64,000 nt of DNA, taken from contig JAURVI010000041.1 of assembly GCA_030655515.1 (NCBI GenBank), positions 17,428 through 81,427 on the forward strand. The letters run 5' to 3'. This DNA is from Polaromonas sp. GTDB lineage: Bacteria; Pseudomonadota; Gammaproteobacteria; Burkholderiales; Burkholderiaceae_C. The position numbers were made by a program, and so were the translations under genes. Each line of letters opens with the position of its first letter. The stretch's first letter is position 1. This document shows positions 50,695-60,880 of the stretch, in pieces. The notes under the pieces are model-generated. The model searched no databases and was not told the origin of the DNA. It worked only from the letters and a program-made list of their open reading frames with translations.

Positions 50695-51671
50695 AAGAAG
50701 ATATATTGGTCAGCGTTGCTGCCATTATTTCGGATGATTTTGGAAATCTTGAGTATCTTCTGAGTTTGGCCGATATACTTGAGAAAAATTATGCTGGCTA
50801 TGAAATCGTCCTGATACATAATGGCCCTGCATCTGGAGGAGGCAGCAATGCAAGAGCGATGGTTCAGCAGTGTCCCAATGCCAGGCTAATTGAATTGGTC
50901 GGCAAGTGTGATGAGGACATGGTGTACTTTGCGGCCCTGGACACCTGCATTGGCGACGTCGTCGTACTGTTTAATCTTGTAGTCACGCCTGTAGATTTGA
51001 TGCCACGTATCGTTGCAGGCGTTGTCAACGGTGTTGATGTCGTGCTTGCATCGCCATCGGAGCGGCAGTACGATTTTTCCTTTTATGTTCTTCTTTCTAG
51101 AGCATTTTACCGCTTTGCGAATTTTCTTAGTGCAAGCGAAATAGAATTTGATCGCACCAATCTTTCCTGCTATTCACGCGCCGCGATCAATGCCATAACA
51201 AAGCATCAGAGTCAAATCAGAAATCTGAAACTGCTACGTAGCCACCTTGGACTCAGAACGGAAACATTGCTTTATCAGGCTGCTGAAAAGCCGCATAAAG
51301 CAGTTACCAAGCGTTATATTTCTCATGTCGTTTTTGCCAGAATCGAGCAGATTTTTAGCTTATCCTCGCGTCCGCTCAGGGTAATTGCAGCGGCCTGTTT
51401 TTTTGTGGGATTCCTGGACGTCTTTTATATTCTGTACGTCATTGTCAGCCAGATATTTGTGACCAAAGTGGCTGCCGGCTGGACATCCACCTCCCTATTC
51501 CTCGGTATCGGATTTGGTTTGCTCTTTATCGCACTGGGAATAATCTCGGTTTACCTGAACATCATCATGCGCGAAGTTCAGCAGCGACCCCCATATATTA
51601 TATCTGGCGAATGGAATTCTAATCCAACAGTGGTAGATCAATTCACAAAAAAAAATGTGGTTCAACAATAA
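50691..51671 (+). CDS. GtrB-like GT2 protein with degenerate DxD motif and C-terminal membrane helices
   Basis: This 326-residue protein (GTG start at 50691 overlapping the previous stop) has the GT2/GtrB layout and two C-terminal membrane helices. At the metal/donor site it reads CIGDVVVLFNLVVTPVDLM, where active GtrB enzymes have LDADLQDPP. Both metal-binding aspartates are replaced (Phe-Asn-Leu). It may be inactive, act as a partner for the intact GT2 just upstream, or use another chemistry. It overlaps the GtrA gene that follows by 17 bp. Confidence 0.82.
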   Translation: MKEDILVSVAAIISDDFGNLEYLLSLADILEKNYAGYEIVLIHNGPASGGGSNARAMVQQCPNARLIELVGKCDEDMVYFAALDTCIGDVVVLFNLVVTPVDLMPRIVAGVVNGVDVVLASPSERQYDFSFYVLLSRAFYRFANFLSASEIEFDRTNLSCYSRAAINAITKHQSQIRNLKLLRSHLGLRTETLLYQAAEKPHKAVTKRYISHVVFARIEQIFSLSSRPLRVIAAACFFVGFLDVFYILYVIVSQIFVTKVAAGWTSTSLFLGIGFGLLFIALGIISVYLNIIMREVQQRPPYIISGEWNSNPTVVDQFTKKNVVQQ

Positions 51672-52059
51672 ACGCGTTAGTGAAAATAAATTCGTACGTT
51701 TTTGCTTGGTTGGTGTAATTAATACTGGGGTTGATGTTGCGGTTTTTTCCTGTTTGGCCCCGTTTATAGCCATATGGCTGGCACGCCCGGTCGCCTATCT
51801 ATCCGCAATGGTTGTCAGTTATGTGCTTAACAAAACGTGGACCTTCAGACAGCCGGTTAATTGGAATGGCCTTGAAAAAATGCGTTTCATATCGCTCAAT
51901 CTTTCCCTGCTGGCGTTAAGTACCGGATTGGTGATCACGATTCAAGTAAAGTTAGGGATCTCACCGGTGGCGGCCTTGGCGTTCACTCTTCCGTTGACGT
52001 TGGTGATAAGTTTCCTGGGAAGCCGATTATGGGTTTTTAGGAGTGCTCCGCATGCTTGA
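51655..52059 (+). CDS. GtrA family membrane protein (second)
   Basis: This 134-residue protein has the GtrA pattern VRFCLVGVINTGVDVAVFSCLAPF, PVAYLSAMVVSYVLNKTWTFRQ and FLGSRLWVFR, with four membrane helices. It overlaps the GtrB-like gene and should pair with it. This is the second GtrA/GtrB-type set in the locus, so two different lipid-linked sugars may be made. The composition is AT-rich like its left neighbours, while the next gene is GC-rich. Confidence 0.88.
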   Translation: MWFNNKRVSENKFVRFCLVGVINTGVDVAVFSCLAPFIAIWLARPVAYLSAMVVSYVLNKTWTFRQPVNWNGLEKMRFISLNLSLLALSTGLVITIQVKLGISPVAALAFTLPLTLVISFLGSRLWVFRSAPHA

Positions 52060-52181
52060 ATCGCCTGCTTGTTTGGTGTTACGGAATAGTTCTGCCTCGT
52101 GTTCCTTTCTTTGCTCATCCTTCGGTAGCGCACCTTGGTAAAGCCAAGCTGACGCTTGGTCACCTGACATGGAAGCTACTG

Positions 52182-53507
52182 ATGGTGCGAAAAATTCTTT
52201 TGATGTCGAGAGATTGCGGATCCATTATTGTGCTAGCCCAGCGGACATGGCAGGCCGCGGCCGGGGTCATCACATTGGCCTTTGTGGCCCATTTCCTGTC
52301 TCCGGCCGGGCAAGGGTATTTTTATACGCTGGCGAGTATCGCCGCGCTGCACATGGCGCTTGATATGGGCTTGTCGGCCGTGTTGGTGCAGTTTGCGGCA
52401 CGGGAGTTCGTTGGGCTTTCCTGGGGGCGGAGGGGGGCGGTCGAGGGGGTTGCGCCGTCCCGCTTTCTCGCCCTGGTTCGCTTGTCCCTGCGCTGGTATG
52501 GCATGGCGGCGGTGGTATTTCTGCTGGCCTATCCCGGCGGCATCGTCTTTATCGCGGGTGGTCAAAGCGATCTGGCGTATGACTGGCGCGGCCCTTGGGC
52601 GTTGCTGGTTGGCGCGACGGCGGCCAATTTCCTGTTTCTTCCTGCCTTGGCATTGACGGAAGGAAGCGGCGGCGTCGCGGAGGTCTATGCGGTTCGGCTC
52701 GTGCAAGGTGTGATCGGCGCTGCGTCAGCCTGGGTGGTGCTGGCAATGGGCGGCGGGCTTTATGCGGTTGCCATGCTGCCAGCAGCTAGCGCGGTGGTTG
52801 CCGCTGTCTGGCTGTTTGCGCGCCGCCGCCGCATGGTCGTGCAGGCGTTCCGGCAAAAGATGGGCAGCTTCCATTGGGGCGCAGAGGTGTGGCCGCTCCA
52901 GTGGCGGATCGGGGCCAGTTGGCTTGCCGGCTACGCGCTGGTGTTAATGCACGTTCCCTTGTTGTTCCGCACCCAGGGGCCGGTAGTGGCCGGGCAAATG
53001 GGCGTGACCATGACGGTGGCCAATATGTTGAGCCTGCTGGCCTTGTCCTGGATGACGGCGCGACTTCCCGCGATGGCGCGAGCCGTTGCGACCAGGGATT
53101 GGGCCCAGCTCGACCATGTTTTCTGGCGGGCATTTCGTGTGTCGTGCCTGGCGTTCGCCGCGGGCGCGGCCTTGTTTGTCATTGTGAGGTGGGTCCTCGA
53201 ATGGACGCCCTATGGGGGGCGCTTCCTGCCTGTGGCGGAAACCGTGGGCTTGTTGTTTGCGATGGGGTTTTATCATGTCACAGGCTTGTTTGCGGCGTAT
53301 TTGCGCTCGCATTTGCGCGAACCTTTTTTATGGCCGTCACTGATCGGTGCGCTGCTGACCGCAGCCGCCGCTATGTGGGCCGCTCCGCAATGGGGCTCGG
53401 CAGGCATCGTCACCGTGCTGGTCATCATCAATGCCGTCTTTTTTCTTCCTGTTGCGCTGGGCTTGTGGATGCACCTGCGACGGAAGTGGCAGCATGAGGC
53501 CGCATGA
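52182..53507 (+). CDS. Wzx-like flippase (polysaccharide biosynthesis/MATE-type)
   Basis: This polytopic protein of about 441 residues starts MVRKILLMSRDCGSIIVLAQRTWQAAAGVITLAFVAHFL and has 12 or more hydrophobic segments. LFRTQGPVVAGQMGVTMTVANML resembles the PST/Wzx family of lipid-linked oligosaccharide flippases. The track frame begins further up with a TTG at the end of GtrA; I prefer the ATG at 52182, though ATG 52203 is possible. It is the only clear O-unit flippase in the window. GC content rises again here. Confidence 0.78.
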   Translation: MVRKILLMSRDCGSIIVLAQRTWQAAAGVITLAFVAHFLSPAGQGYFYTLASIAALHMALDMGLSAVLVQFAAREFVGLSWGRRGAVEGVAPSRFLALVRLSLRWYGMAAVVFLLAYPGGIVFIAGGQSDLAYDWRGPWALLVGATAANFLFLPALALTEGSGGVAEVYAVRLVQGVIGAASAWVVLAMGGGLYAVAMLPAASAVVAAVWLFARRRRMVVQAFRQKMGSFHWGAEVWPLQWRIGASWLAGYALVLMHVPLLFRTQGPVVAGQMGVTMTVANMLSLLALSWMTARLPAMARAVATRDWAQLDHVFWRAFRVSCLAFAAGAALFVIVRWVLEWTPYGGRFLPVAETVGLLFAMGFYHVTGLFAAYLRSHLREPFLWPSLIGALLTAAAAMWAAPQWGSAGIVTVLVIINAVFFLPVALGLWMHLRRKWQHEAA

Positions 53508-54541
53508 CTGAACGCGTGAGCTCTCCGCTGTTGAGCATCGCGATTCCAACCTGGAATCGAGCGGCCTTTCTGGCGCTGAATCTGGAGCGTTTATCGCAAG
53601 AGGGGCTGAACTCCTGGGGCTTGGTCGAGGTGCTGGTCAGCGACAACGCCTCTTCCGACGACACGCCGCGCGTGGTTTTCGAAGCAGTCGCCGGCGGCAT
53701 GCCCATTCGCTATGTCAGAAACGCCGAAAACATAGGCTCGGATGCCAATATCGCGCAGTGCTTCAACCTTGCGCTGGGTAAATATGTTTTGATATTGGGG
53801 GATGACGATCTGTTTGTCGATGGTGCGCTCCAGCTTTTGCTGGAGCGACTTGCGCCGGGGGACTACGGCGTGGTGTGTCTGCGGCCTTATGGCTTTGAGT
53901 CGGATTTCCGCAGGGAATATCCAGGATCCGCTGGGCGAGAAAGGGTTTTCCGCGATGCGGGCGCCTTTCTGGCAGTGATCGGACCGCTGATGACGCTCAT
54001 CTCTTCATGTGCCATCAGCAAGCAACTGTTGCCCAAAGTCGATGCCCGTCAGTTCTGCGGCGATAACCTGGTGCAGGTGCATCTTGTTTTGCGTGCGGCA
54101 TTGGCCGCCAGAGAAAATCTATTTCTTGACCGCTACCTGATTGCCTGCAAGCGCAACAATTCAGGCGGATACGATTTCTCGCAAGTATTTGTCTCCAATC
54201 TGGGCGCGGTGCTGGACAGTTGCAAGCCGCGTGGCCTCACGGAAAGTGCCATTCTGGCGATTGAAAGCCGTTTGATGCTTGCTTATTATCCCTTCTACCT
54301 CTTGCGTCAGCGCCTGTCCAAATCCGGTGACCTCCATGCCACTTTGGCCCGATTTGAAGCCCGCTTCCATGGCCGGTTCCTGTTCAAATATTGGTTGCTC
54401 CCCATCATGCGTCTGCCTCGTCCCCTGGGAATTCTTTGGGGCGGCATGGCAACTGTGATCGGACGTGTGCTCAATGGCGATCTGCGTCGCGGTATGGCTT
54501 TTGCGTGGAATCGGCTGCTCAGCGGAGGGCGGGGAGCGTGA
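53504..54541 (+). CDS. GT2 glycosyltransferase
   Basis: This 345-residue GT2 has SIAIPTWNRAAFLALNLERL, LVSDNASSDDTPRV and the DxD-type ILGDDDLFVDGALQLL. The rest includes FCGDNLVQVHLVLRAAL and a membrane-proximal tail. The NASSDDTP...GDDD arrangement is common in O-antigen glycosyltransferases. The start overlaps the flippase stop and its stop overlaps the next GT2 (GTGA), so they are translated together. Sugar specificity unknown. Confidence 0.9.
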   Translation: MTERVSSPLLSIAIPTWNRAAFLALNLERLSQEGLNSWGLVEVLVSDNASSDDTPRVVFEAVAGGMPIRYVRNAENIGSDANIAQCFNLALGKYVLILGDDDLFVDGALQLLLERLAPGDYGVVCLRPYGFESDFRREYPGSAGRERVFRDAGAFLAVIGPLMTLISSCAISKQLLPKVDARQFCGDNLVQVHLVLRAALAARENLFLDRYLIACKRNNSGGYDFSQVFVSNLGAVLDSCKPRGLTESAILAIESRLMLAYYPFYLLRQRLSKSGDLHATLARFEARFHGRFLFKYWLLPIMRLPRPLGILWGGMATVIGRVLNGDLRRGMAFAWNRLLSGGRGA

Positions 54542-55287
54542 TTGCAGTGTCTGTCGTGAGCCATGGCCATGGGGCGATGGTGCAACATTTGGTTGAGCAG
54601 GTATTGGCTTGCCCTGAGGTGGGCCGCATTATCGTCACCTACAACATTCCTGAGCTTGCCGCCGATTTTTCGGATGGCCGGGTTGAGGTCATTGCCAATT
54701 CTGCGCCCCAGGGATTTGGCGCCAACCATAATGCGGCGTTCCTCCGCTGCAGGGAATCCTTCTGGTGCGTCCTCAATCCGGATATAGAGCTCGAGGGGAA
54801 CCCATTTCCTGCCCTGCTTGAATCTTTAAAATCGGACTCGGTGGGGCTGGTGGCCCCGCTCATCAAGAATCCTGCGGGTCAAATAGAAGACAGTGTCCGG
54901 CATTTCCCCACGCTCACCTCATTGGCCCTGAAAGCCTGGGGCAAGGACAACAGCCGCTATGAGTTTGCGATGGGGGCGCCTGACTTCTGCCCGGAATGGG
55001 TGGCCGGCATGTTCATGCTGTTTCGTGCCGAAGCTTTTGCGGCACTTAATGGTTTTGATGAGGGGTATTTTCTCTATTATGAGGATGTCGATATCTGCGT
55101 GCGGTCATGGCAGGCCGGTTTCAAAATTGTTGTTATCCCTTCGGTTTCAGCGATTCATGATGCCCGCCGGGCCAGCCGCATCAATTGGCGGTACAGACGC
55201 TGGCATGTGATGAGCATGGCCCGCTATCTCCTTAAATATTTTTGGCGCCTGCCTCGCGTGGACAAAGTCACTATGCAGCCCCTATGA
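54538..55287 (+). CDS. GT2 glycosyltransferase (rhamnosyltransferase-like)
   Basis: This 249-residue GT2 reads from a GTG at 54538: VSVVSHGHGAMVQHLVEQ, GFGANHNAAFLRC, FWCVLNPDIELEGNPFPALL (DxE-like acceptor of the metal) and WVAGMFMLFRAEAFAALNGFDEGYFLYYEDVDICVR. This last block is typical of rhamnosyltransferases such as WbbL. The rml genes at the left end make rhamnose available. Overlaps at both ends tie it into the operon. Confidence 0.9.
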   Translation: MIAVSVVSHGHGAMVQHLVEQVLACPEVGRIIVTYNIPELAADFSDGRVEVIANSAPQGFGANHNAAFLRCRESFWCVLNPDIELEGNPFPALLESLKSDSVGLVAPLIKNPAGQIEDSVRHFPTLTSLALKAWGKDNSRYEFAMGAPDFCPEWVAGMFMLFRAEAFAALNGFDEGYFLYYEDVDICVRSWQAGFKIVVIPSVSAIHDARRASRINWRYRRWHVMSMARYLLKYFWRLPRVDKVTMQPL

Positions 55288-56252
55288 GCAGAGTCGGAGA
55301 CGGTGTGGTCTTGGTCACCGGCGCCACCGGTTTTGTGGGGAGAGCCGTATGCGCGGAGCTTGGGCGTCGTCAATATGCTGTTCGCAGCGTTGTCCGCGGG
55401 CATCCCGTTTCCGGCGGCGAGCCTTGCGACCGGATCCAATTGGACGACATTGGCCCTGCCACCGATTGGTCGGATGCACTGGATGATGTGAAGGCTGTGG
55501 TCCACCTCGCCGCCCGCGTGCATGTCATGCATGACGCCTCGGCCGACCCGCTGGCGGCATTTCGCGCGGTCAATGTGGATGGCACGCTGAACCTGGCGCG
55601 CCAGGCCGCTGCGGCAGGGGTCAAACGGTTCTTGTTCATGAGCTCCGTCAAGGTTAACGGCGAATACACGCTGCCCGGCAAAGCATTTACCGAAGCGGAT
55701 GCAGCCGACCCGCAGGACGCCTATGGCGTGAGCAAACACGAGGCCGAGCTGGGTTTGCGTCAGATCGCTGGGGAGTCGGGCATGGAGGTGGTCATCATCC
55801 GGCCACCGCTGGTCTATGGCCCGGGAGTAAAGGCTAACTTTGCAGCCCTCATGCGGGCGGTGCAAGGTGGTTGGCCCTTGCCGCTGGGGGCTATGCATAA
55901 CCGGCGCAGCCTGGTGGCGCTGGACAATCTGGTGGATTTCATCGTTACCTGCCTGTCCCATCCGCAGGCGGCCAACCAGACCTTTTTGGTGAGTGACGGG
56001 AGCGATCTGTCCACCCCTGAGCTGGTGCGCGGCCTGGCGCGCGCGGCGGGGGTGCCGGCGCGCCTGCTGCCGGTGCCGGTCTGGGCCTTGCGGGCCGGAG
56101 CTTCCCTGCTGGGCAAGGGAGATGCCATGCAGCGCCTGTGTGGCAATTTGCAGGTGGACATTTTCAAAGCGCGCAGCCGGTTGGGCTGGGCACCTTCTGT
56201 TTCGGTCGATGAGGGCTTGCGTCGTGCCGTCGCGGGGATGCAAAAACCATGA
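55284..56252 (+). CDS. NAD-dependent epimerase/reductase, WbpV-like
   Basis: This 322-residue SDR has VVLVTGATGFVGRAVC, VVHLAARVHVMHD, LFMSSVKVNGEYT and DAYGVSKHEAELGL (YxxxK). The VHLAARVHVM and KVNGE sequences are characteristic of WbpV/WbpK-type 4-keto reductases/dehydrogenases for UDP-QuiNAc or FucNAc. It sits directly before the initiating transferase and near a WbpM-like dehydratase, so it likely completes UDP-N-acetyl-quinovosamine or -fucosamine. Which epimer cannot be decided. Confidence 0.9.
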   Translation: MSRVGDGVVLVTGATGFVGRAVCAELGRRQYAVRSVVRGHPVSGGEPCDRIQLDDIGPATDWSDALDDVKAVVHLAARVHVMHDASADPLAAFRAVNVDGTLNLARQAAAAGVKRFLFMSSVKVNGEYTLPGKAFTEADAADPQDAYGVSKHEAELGLRQIAGESGMEVVIIRPPLVYGPGVKANFAALMRAVQGGWPLPLGAMHNRRSLVALDNLVDFIVTCLSHPQAANQTFLVSDGSDLSTPELVRGLARAAGVPARLLPVPVWALRAGASLLGKGDAMQRLCGNLQVDIFKARSRLGWAPSVSVDEGLRRAVAGMQKP

Positions 56253-56809
56253 AAAGGACGGTTGATCTGATATTGGCGGCCATGGCAGGCCTTTTTTTAC
56301 TGGTGCCGGTGTTGCTGGTCGCGGTATTGGTGCGCCTGACTTCCCGGGGCCCGGTGCTGTATTGGTCCAACCGGGTGGGGCGCAACAACACGATTTTCAA
56401 AATGCCCAAGTTTCGCAGCATGAAAATAGGCACACCTGCGATTGCGACCCATATGCTGAGCGACCCTGACCATTATCTCACGCCTGTCGGTAGTTTTCTG
56501 CGAAAAACCAGCCTCGATGAATTGCCGCAACTCTGGAGCATTGTCAAGGGTGATATGAGTTTTGTCGGGCCGCGGCCCGCGCTGTTCAACCAACATGATT
56601 TGATTTCGTTGCGCACGCAGTATGGTGTGCATGAGCTGGTTCCGGGCTTGACGGGATGGGCCCAGATTAACGGGCGGGATGAATTACCCATCCCGCAAAA
56701 GGTTGAACTGGATGCCGAGTATTTGCGGAGACGGTCTTTCTGGTTTGACGTGAAAATCATATTCTTGACGGCGATTAAAGTCATCCGGCAGGACAGCATC
56801 ACGCACTGA
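56249..56809 (+). CDS. Initiating sugar-phosphate transferase (PglC/WcaJ-like, PF02397)
   Basis: This 186-residue monotopic enzyme has one N-terminal membrane segment, [17 protein letters not shown], the catalytic [24 protein letters not shown] and [17 protein letters not shown]. These are the standard motifs of bacterial sugar transferases that place the first sugar-1-phosphate on undecaprenyl phosphate. The small size fits PglC/WbpL-alternative types rather than the five-helix WcaJ. Its ATG overlaps the WbpV-like gene. With that neighbour the first sugar is probably QuiNAc/FucNAc. Confidence 0.95.
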   Translation: MKRTVDLILAAMAGLFLLVPVLLVAVLVRLTSRGPVLYWSNRVGRNNTIFKMPKFRSMKIGTPAIATHMLSDPDHYLTPVGSFLRKTSLDELPQLWSIVKGDMSFVGPRPALFNQHDLISLRTQYGVHELVPGLTGWAQINGRDELPIPQKVELDAEYLRRRSFWFDVKIIFLTAIKVIRQDSITH

Positions 56810-56885
56810 AGATTTTGGCAAGGGCGATGTCATAATCGACCCGCAGTTTGTAATGCGTCATATTTAAATTAACCAGGAGCGAGCC

Positions 56886-57245
56886 ATGAGTAATTTGATG
56901 GATATTCAAAGCCAGATAGAAAAGCTTCAAAAGCAGGCCTCTGAAATCAAAACCAGAGAGTTTCACAAAACCGTGCAGGATATTCGCGCCAAGATGCAGG
57001 CATTTGGCATTACGGTGAAAGACTTGCAGCCTGGCAAGGGACGCAGCGGCAAGGCCAAGGGCAAGGCCGAGGTTTCAGCAAAACGGTCGGGCGCTGCTGC
57101 CAAAAAGAAAAGTGCTTCAGCCGTGGCGGCCAAATACCGGGGGCCGAATGGTGAAACATGGAGTGGGCGCGGTTTGACGCCACGCTGGCTTACTGCGCTG
57201 GTGGCACAGGGAAAAACCAAAGAAGACTTTGCCATCAAGGGTTGA
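56886..57245 (+). CDS. H-NS family nucleoid-associated protein (right flank)
   Basis: This 119-residue protein has an N-terminal coiled-coil (LMDIQSQIEKLQKQASEIK), a basic linker (AKGKAEVSAKRSGAAAKKK) and the DNA-binding core YRGPNGETWSGRGLTPRWL. It is related to, but distinct from, the one at 18906. It lies inside the operon order between the initiating transferase and the WbpM-like gene, with a 76-bp upstream gap for its own promoter. Together with the left copy it brackets the AT-rich locus. Silencing of the locus is inferred, not shown. Confidence 0.92.
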   Translation: MSNLMDIQSQIEKLQKQASEIKTREFHKTVQDIRAKMQAFGITVKDLQPGKGRSGKAKGKAEVSAKRSGAAAKKKSASAVAAKYRGPNGETWSGRGLTPRWLTALVAQGKTKEDFAIKG

Positions 57246-57264
57246 CTTGAGTTCGGGGAGCTCA

Positions 57265-59145
57265 ATGCAAAGCCGGATTCTGGGCTGGCCGCGTGCCGTC
57301 AAGCGCTTGCTGGTTGTCGGGCTGGACGTGGGTCTGGCATGGGCCGCTACCTGGGTTGCCTTTACCTTGCGTCTGGATGCATTGCACAGCCCCGCGGGGG
57401 CGCAGTGGTGGGTCTACGCGCTGACCCCCGCGCTGGCTGTGCCGATTTTCATCAGGTTTGGACTTTACCGGGCCATTTTCAGGTACACGGGGCCGGCGGC
57501 GCTGCTGGCTACCGCCCAGGCCGTGATGGTTTATGGCGCCGTGCTGCTGGGCGTGTTGTTGTGGCGGCAATGGCCGGGGGTACCGCGCAGTCTGGGTGTG
57601 CTGCAGCCGCTTATGTTTTTGCTCCTGGTTGGAGCCAGCCGGGCCATCGCCCGCTTCTGGCTGGGCGGTTTTGGCAGTTTCCGGAAGAAAGCAGACGGAC
57701 GCTTGCTGATTTTTGGCGCGGGGACTGCAGGCGTTCAGACCGCCACGGCGATCGCCAGCACCGGGCAGTTTGTGCTGCTAGGATTCGTGGATGACGACGC
57801 CTCCAAGGTAGGTCGAAGCATCAACGGCCTGCCTGTGTTTGCCCCAGCAGATGTGCCCAACATGGTGGTACAGAACGGCGTGACCGATATCTTGCTGGCC
57901 CTGCCGAGCGCTTCGCGCGGGCGGCGCAACAGCATCATTGAAGGCTTGCGCCCATTGCCCGTGCATATTCGGACCTTGCCAGGCTTGGCCGATTTGGCCA
58001 GTGGCCGCGTCACGGTGCAGGATTTCCGTGAGCTCGACATTGAGGACTTGCTGGGGCGCGACCCGGTGCCGCCTAACACGGAACTGCTGGCGCGCTATCT
58101 GGCCGACAAGGTGGTTCTGGTCACTGGCGCCGGCGGCAGCATCGGCAGTGAGCTGTGTCGGCAGATTCTGGCGGAGCGCCCACGCCAACTGCTGCTGCTG
58201 GATCACAACGAGTTTGGCCTGTACAGCATTCACCAGAAATTGCAGGGTCTGTGCCTTGCTAAGGGATTGGGCTCGGAACTGGTGCCGCTGCTGGGCAGCG
58301 TGGCCAACCCCCGGCGCCTGCAGGAAATCTGCCGCACCTACCGCCCGGCGACGGTGTACCACGCGGCGGCTTACAAACATGTGCCTATCGTCGAGTCCAA
58401 CCCGGCCGAGGGCATTGCCAACAATGTGTTTGGCACGCTCAACATGGCGCAGGCGGCCATGGACAGCGGGGTCACCCAGTTTGTGTTGGTGTCCACGGAC
58501 AAGGCCGTGCGTCCCACCAACGTCATGGGGGCCAGCAAACGCATGGCCGAACTGGTGCTGCAGGCTTTGGCTGCGCAGTCCGGGCCGGGCGCAACCTGCT
58601 TTGGCATGGTGCGCTTCGGCAATGTGCTGGGATCCAGCGGCAGCGTGGTGCCACTGTTTCGCAGCCAGCTCGCCAGTGGTGGCCCCTTGACGGTCACGCA
58701 CCCGGAAGTCACGCGTTATTTCATGACCATTTCCGAGGCAGCCCAACTGGTGTTGCAGGCCGGGGCCATGGCCAGCGGCGGCGATGTGTTCGTTCTGGAT
58801 ATGGGCGAGCCGGTCAAAATCATGGATCTGGCCCGCCGCATGGTGGAGTTGTCAGGTCTGACGGTGCGCGATGACGCCCATCCTGTTGGCGACATAGACA
58901 TCGCCATCACGGGCTTGCGCCCCGGTGAAAAACTGTATGAAGAATTGCTGATTGGCGACAATCCCACGCCCACGGCGCATCCGCGCATCATGAAGGCGCA
59001 TGAAGATCACCTGGCCTGGCCTGTCCTCGAAGTGCATCTGCAGACCCTGCGCCGTGCCGCTGACGGCGGTGATGTGGCCGCGATCAAGGCCGTGCTTCGG
59101 GCGTGTGTCCACGGTTATGGCGAGCAGGCTGCCCGATCCACGTGA
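57265..59145 (+). CDS. Nucleoside-diphosphate-sugar 4,6-dehydratase (WbpM/CapD-like)
   Basis: This 626-residue protein has an N-terminal membrane part of about four helices, a CoA-binding-like region (LIFGAGTAGVQTATAI) and a C-terminal SDR domain. That domain has VLVTGAGGSIGSELCRQI, YHAAAYKHVPIVESNPAEG and STDKAVRPTNVMGASKRMAE. As in WbpM the catalytic tyrosine of YxxxK is replaced by Met (MGASK). These enzymes form UDP-4-keto-6-deoxy-GlcNAc. ATG 57265 is chosen because GGGGAG lies upstream; ATG 57229 overlaps H-NS. It supplies the substrate of the WbpV-like reductase. Confidence 0.93.
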   Translation: MQSRILGWPRAVKRLLVVGLDVGLAWAATWVAFTLRLDALHSPAGAQWWVYALTPALAVPIFIRFGLYRAIFRYTGPAALLATAQAVMVYGAVLLGVLLWRQWPGVPRSLGVLQPLMFLLLVGASRAIARFWLGGFGSFRKKADGRLLIFGAGTAGVQTATAIASTGQFVLLGFVDDDASKVGRSINGLPVFAPADVPNMVVQNGVTDILLALPSASRGRRNSIIEGLRPLPVHIRTLPGLADLASGRVTVQDFRELDIEDLLGRDPVPPNTELLARYLADKVVLVTGAGGSIGSELCRQILAERPRQLLLLDHNEFGLYSIHQKLQGLCLAKGLGSELVPLLGSVANPRRLQEICRTYRPATVYHAAAYKHVPIVESNPAEGIANNVFGTLNMAQAAMDSGVTQFVLVSTDKAVRPTNVMGASKRMAELVLQALAAQSGPGATCFGMVRFGNVLGSSGSVVPLFRSQLASGGPLTVTHPEVTRYFMTISEAAQLVLQAGAMASGGDVFVLDMGEPVKIMDLARRMVELSGLTVRDDAHPVGDIDIAITGLRPGEKLYEELLIGDNPTPTAHPRIMKAHEDHLAWPVLEVHLQTLRRAADGGDVAAIKAVLRACVHGYGEQAARST

Positions 59146-60114
<969 letters not shown>

Positions 60115-60200
60115 GGGTGGGGGAGCGAGCACCCTGGCGGCTGTGCGAGAATCCAAAGCAACCGCTTTAGATTTTTGAAACATCTCTTACAACGCCACTT

Positions 60201-60836
60201 ATGCCCGAGTTAGAGCCTGACGCGAGCCCTGAGCCCTCTACTGCCGCTGGACCGCGCAAGCGCCCCAAACCGGGCGAGCGCCGTGTGCAGATTCTGCAGG
60301 CGCTGGCCACCATGCTGGAACAACCCGGCTCCGAACGCATCACCACCTCGGCGCTGGCGGCCCGGCTCGATGTCAGTGAAGCGGCGCTGTACCGCCACTT
60401 TGCCAGCAAGGCGCAGATGTTCGAAGGGCTGATCGAGTTCATCGAGCAGACCGTGTTCACGCTGGTCAACCAGATTGCCGAGCGCGAGACCGACCCGGCG
60501 CTGCGCACCCGCAAGCTGGTCATCATGCTGCTGCAGTTTGCCGAGAAAAACCCCGGCATGACCCGCGTGATGGCCGGCGACGCGCTGGTGTTTGAAAACG
60601 AGCGCCTGCAGGAGCGCATGAACCAGTTTTTCGACAAACTCGAGGCCAGCCTCAAGCAAGGCCTGCGTGATGCGGCGGCGGCCGGCGGTGCCGCCATGCC
60701 AACGGTGCGGGCGCAGGCTCAGGCCTCGGTCATCGTGGCCTTCATGGCCGGGCGCTTGCAGCGGTTTTCCCGCTCCGGGTTCAAACGCCTGCCCTCCGAA
60801 CACCTCGACGCCAGCCTGGCGATCATTCTGGCCTGA
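60201..60836 (+). CDS. slmA: Nucleoid occlusion factor SlmA
   Basis: This 211-residue TetR-like protein has PGERRVQILQALATMLEQPGSERITTSALAARLDVSEAALYRHFASKAQMFEGLIEFIEQTVF. That segment with the Ala-rich recognition helix is characteristic of SlmA, and LLQFAEKNPGMTRVMAGDALVFENERLQERM follows. SlmA binds chromosomal sites and blocks FtsZ assembly over the nucleoid. An upstream gap of 86 bp after argB may hold a promoter. Confidence 0.95.
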   Translation: MPELEPDASPEPSTAAGPRKRPKPGERRVQILQALATMLEQPGSERITTSALAARLDVSEAALYRHFASKAQMFEGLIEFIEQTVFTLVNQIAERETDPALRTRKLVIMLLQFAEKNPGMTRVMAGDALVFENERLQERMNQFFDKLEASLKQGLRDAAAAGGAAMPTVRAQAQASVIVAFMAGRLQRFSRSGFKRLPSEHLDASLAIILA

Positions 60837-60880
60837 GCCGAGTCGCTCTAAAAAGAGAGCATCCTGCCAGAAAACCCCCC

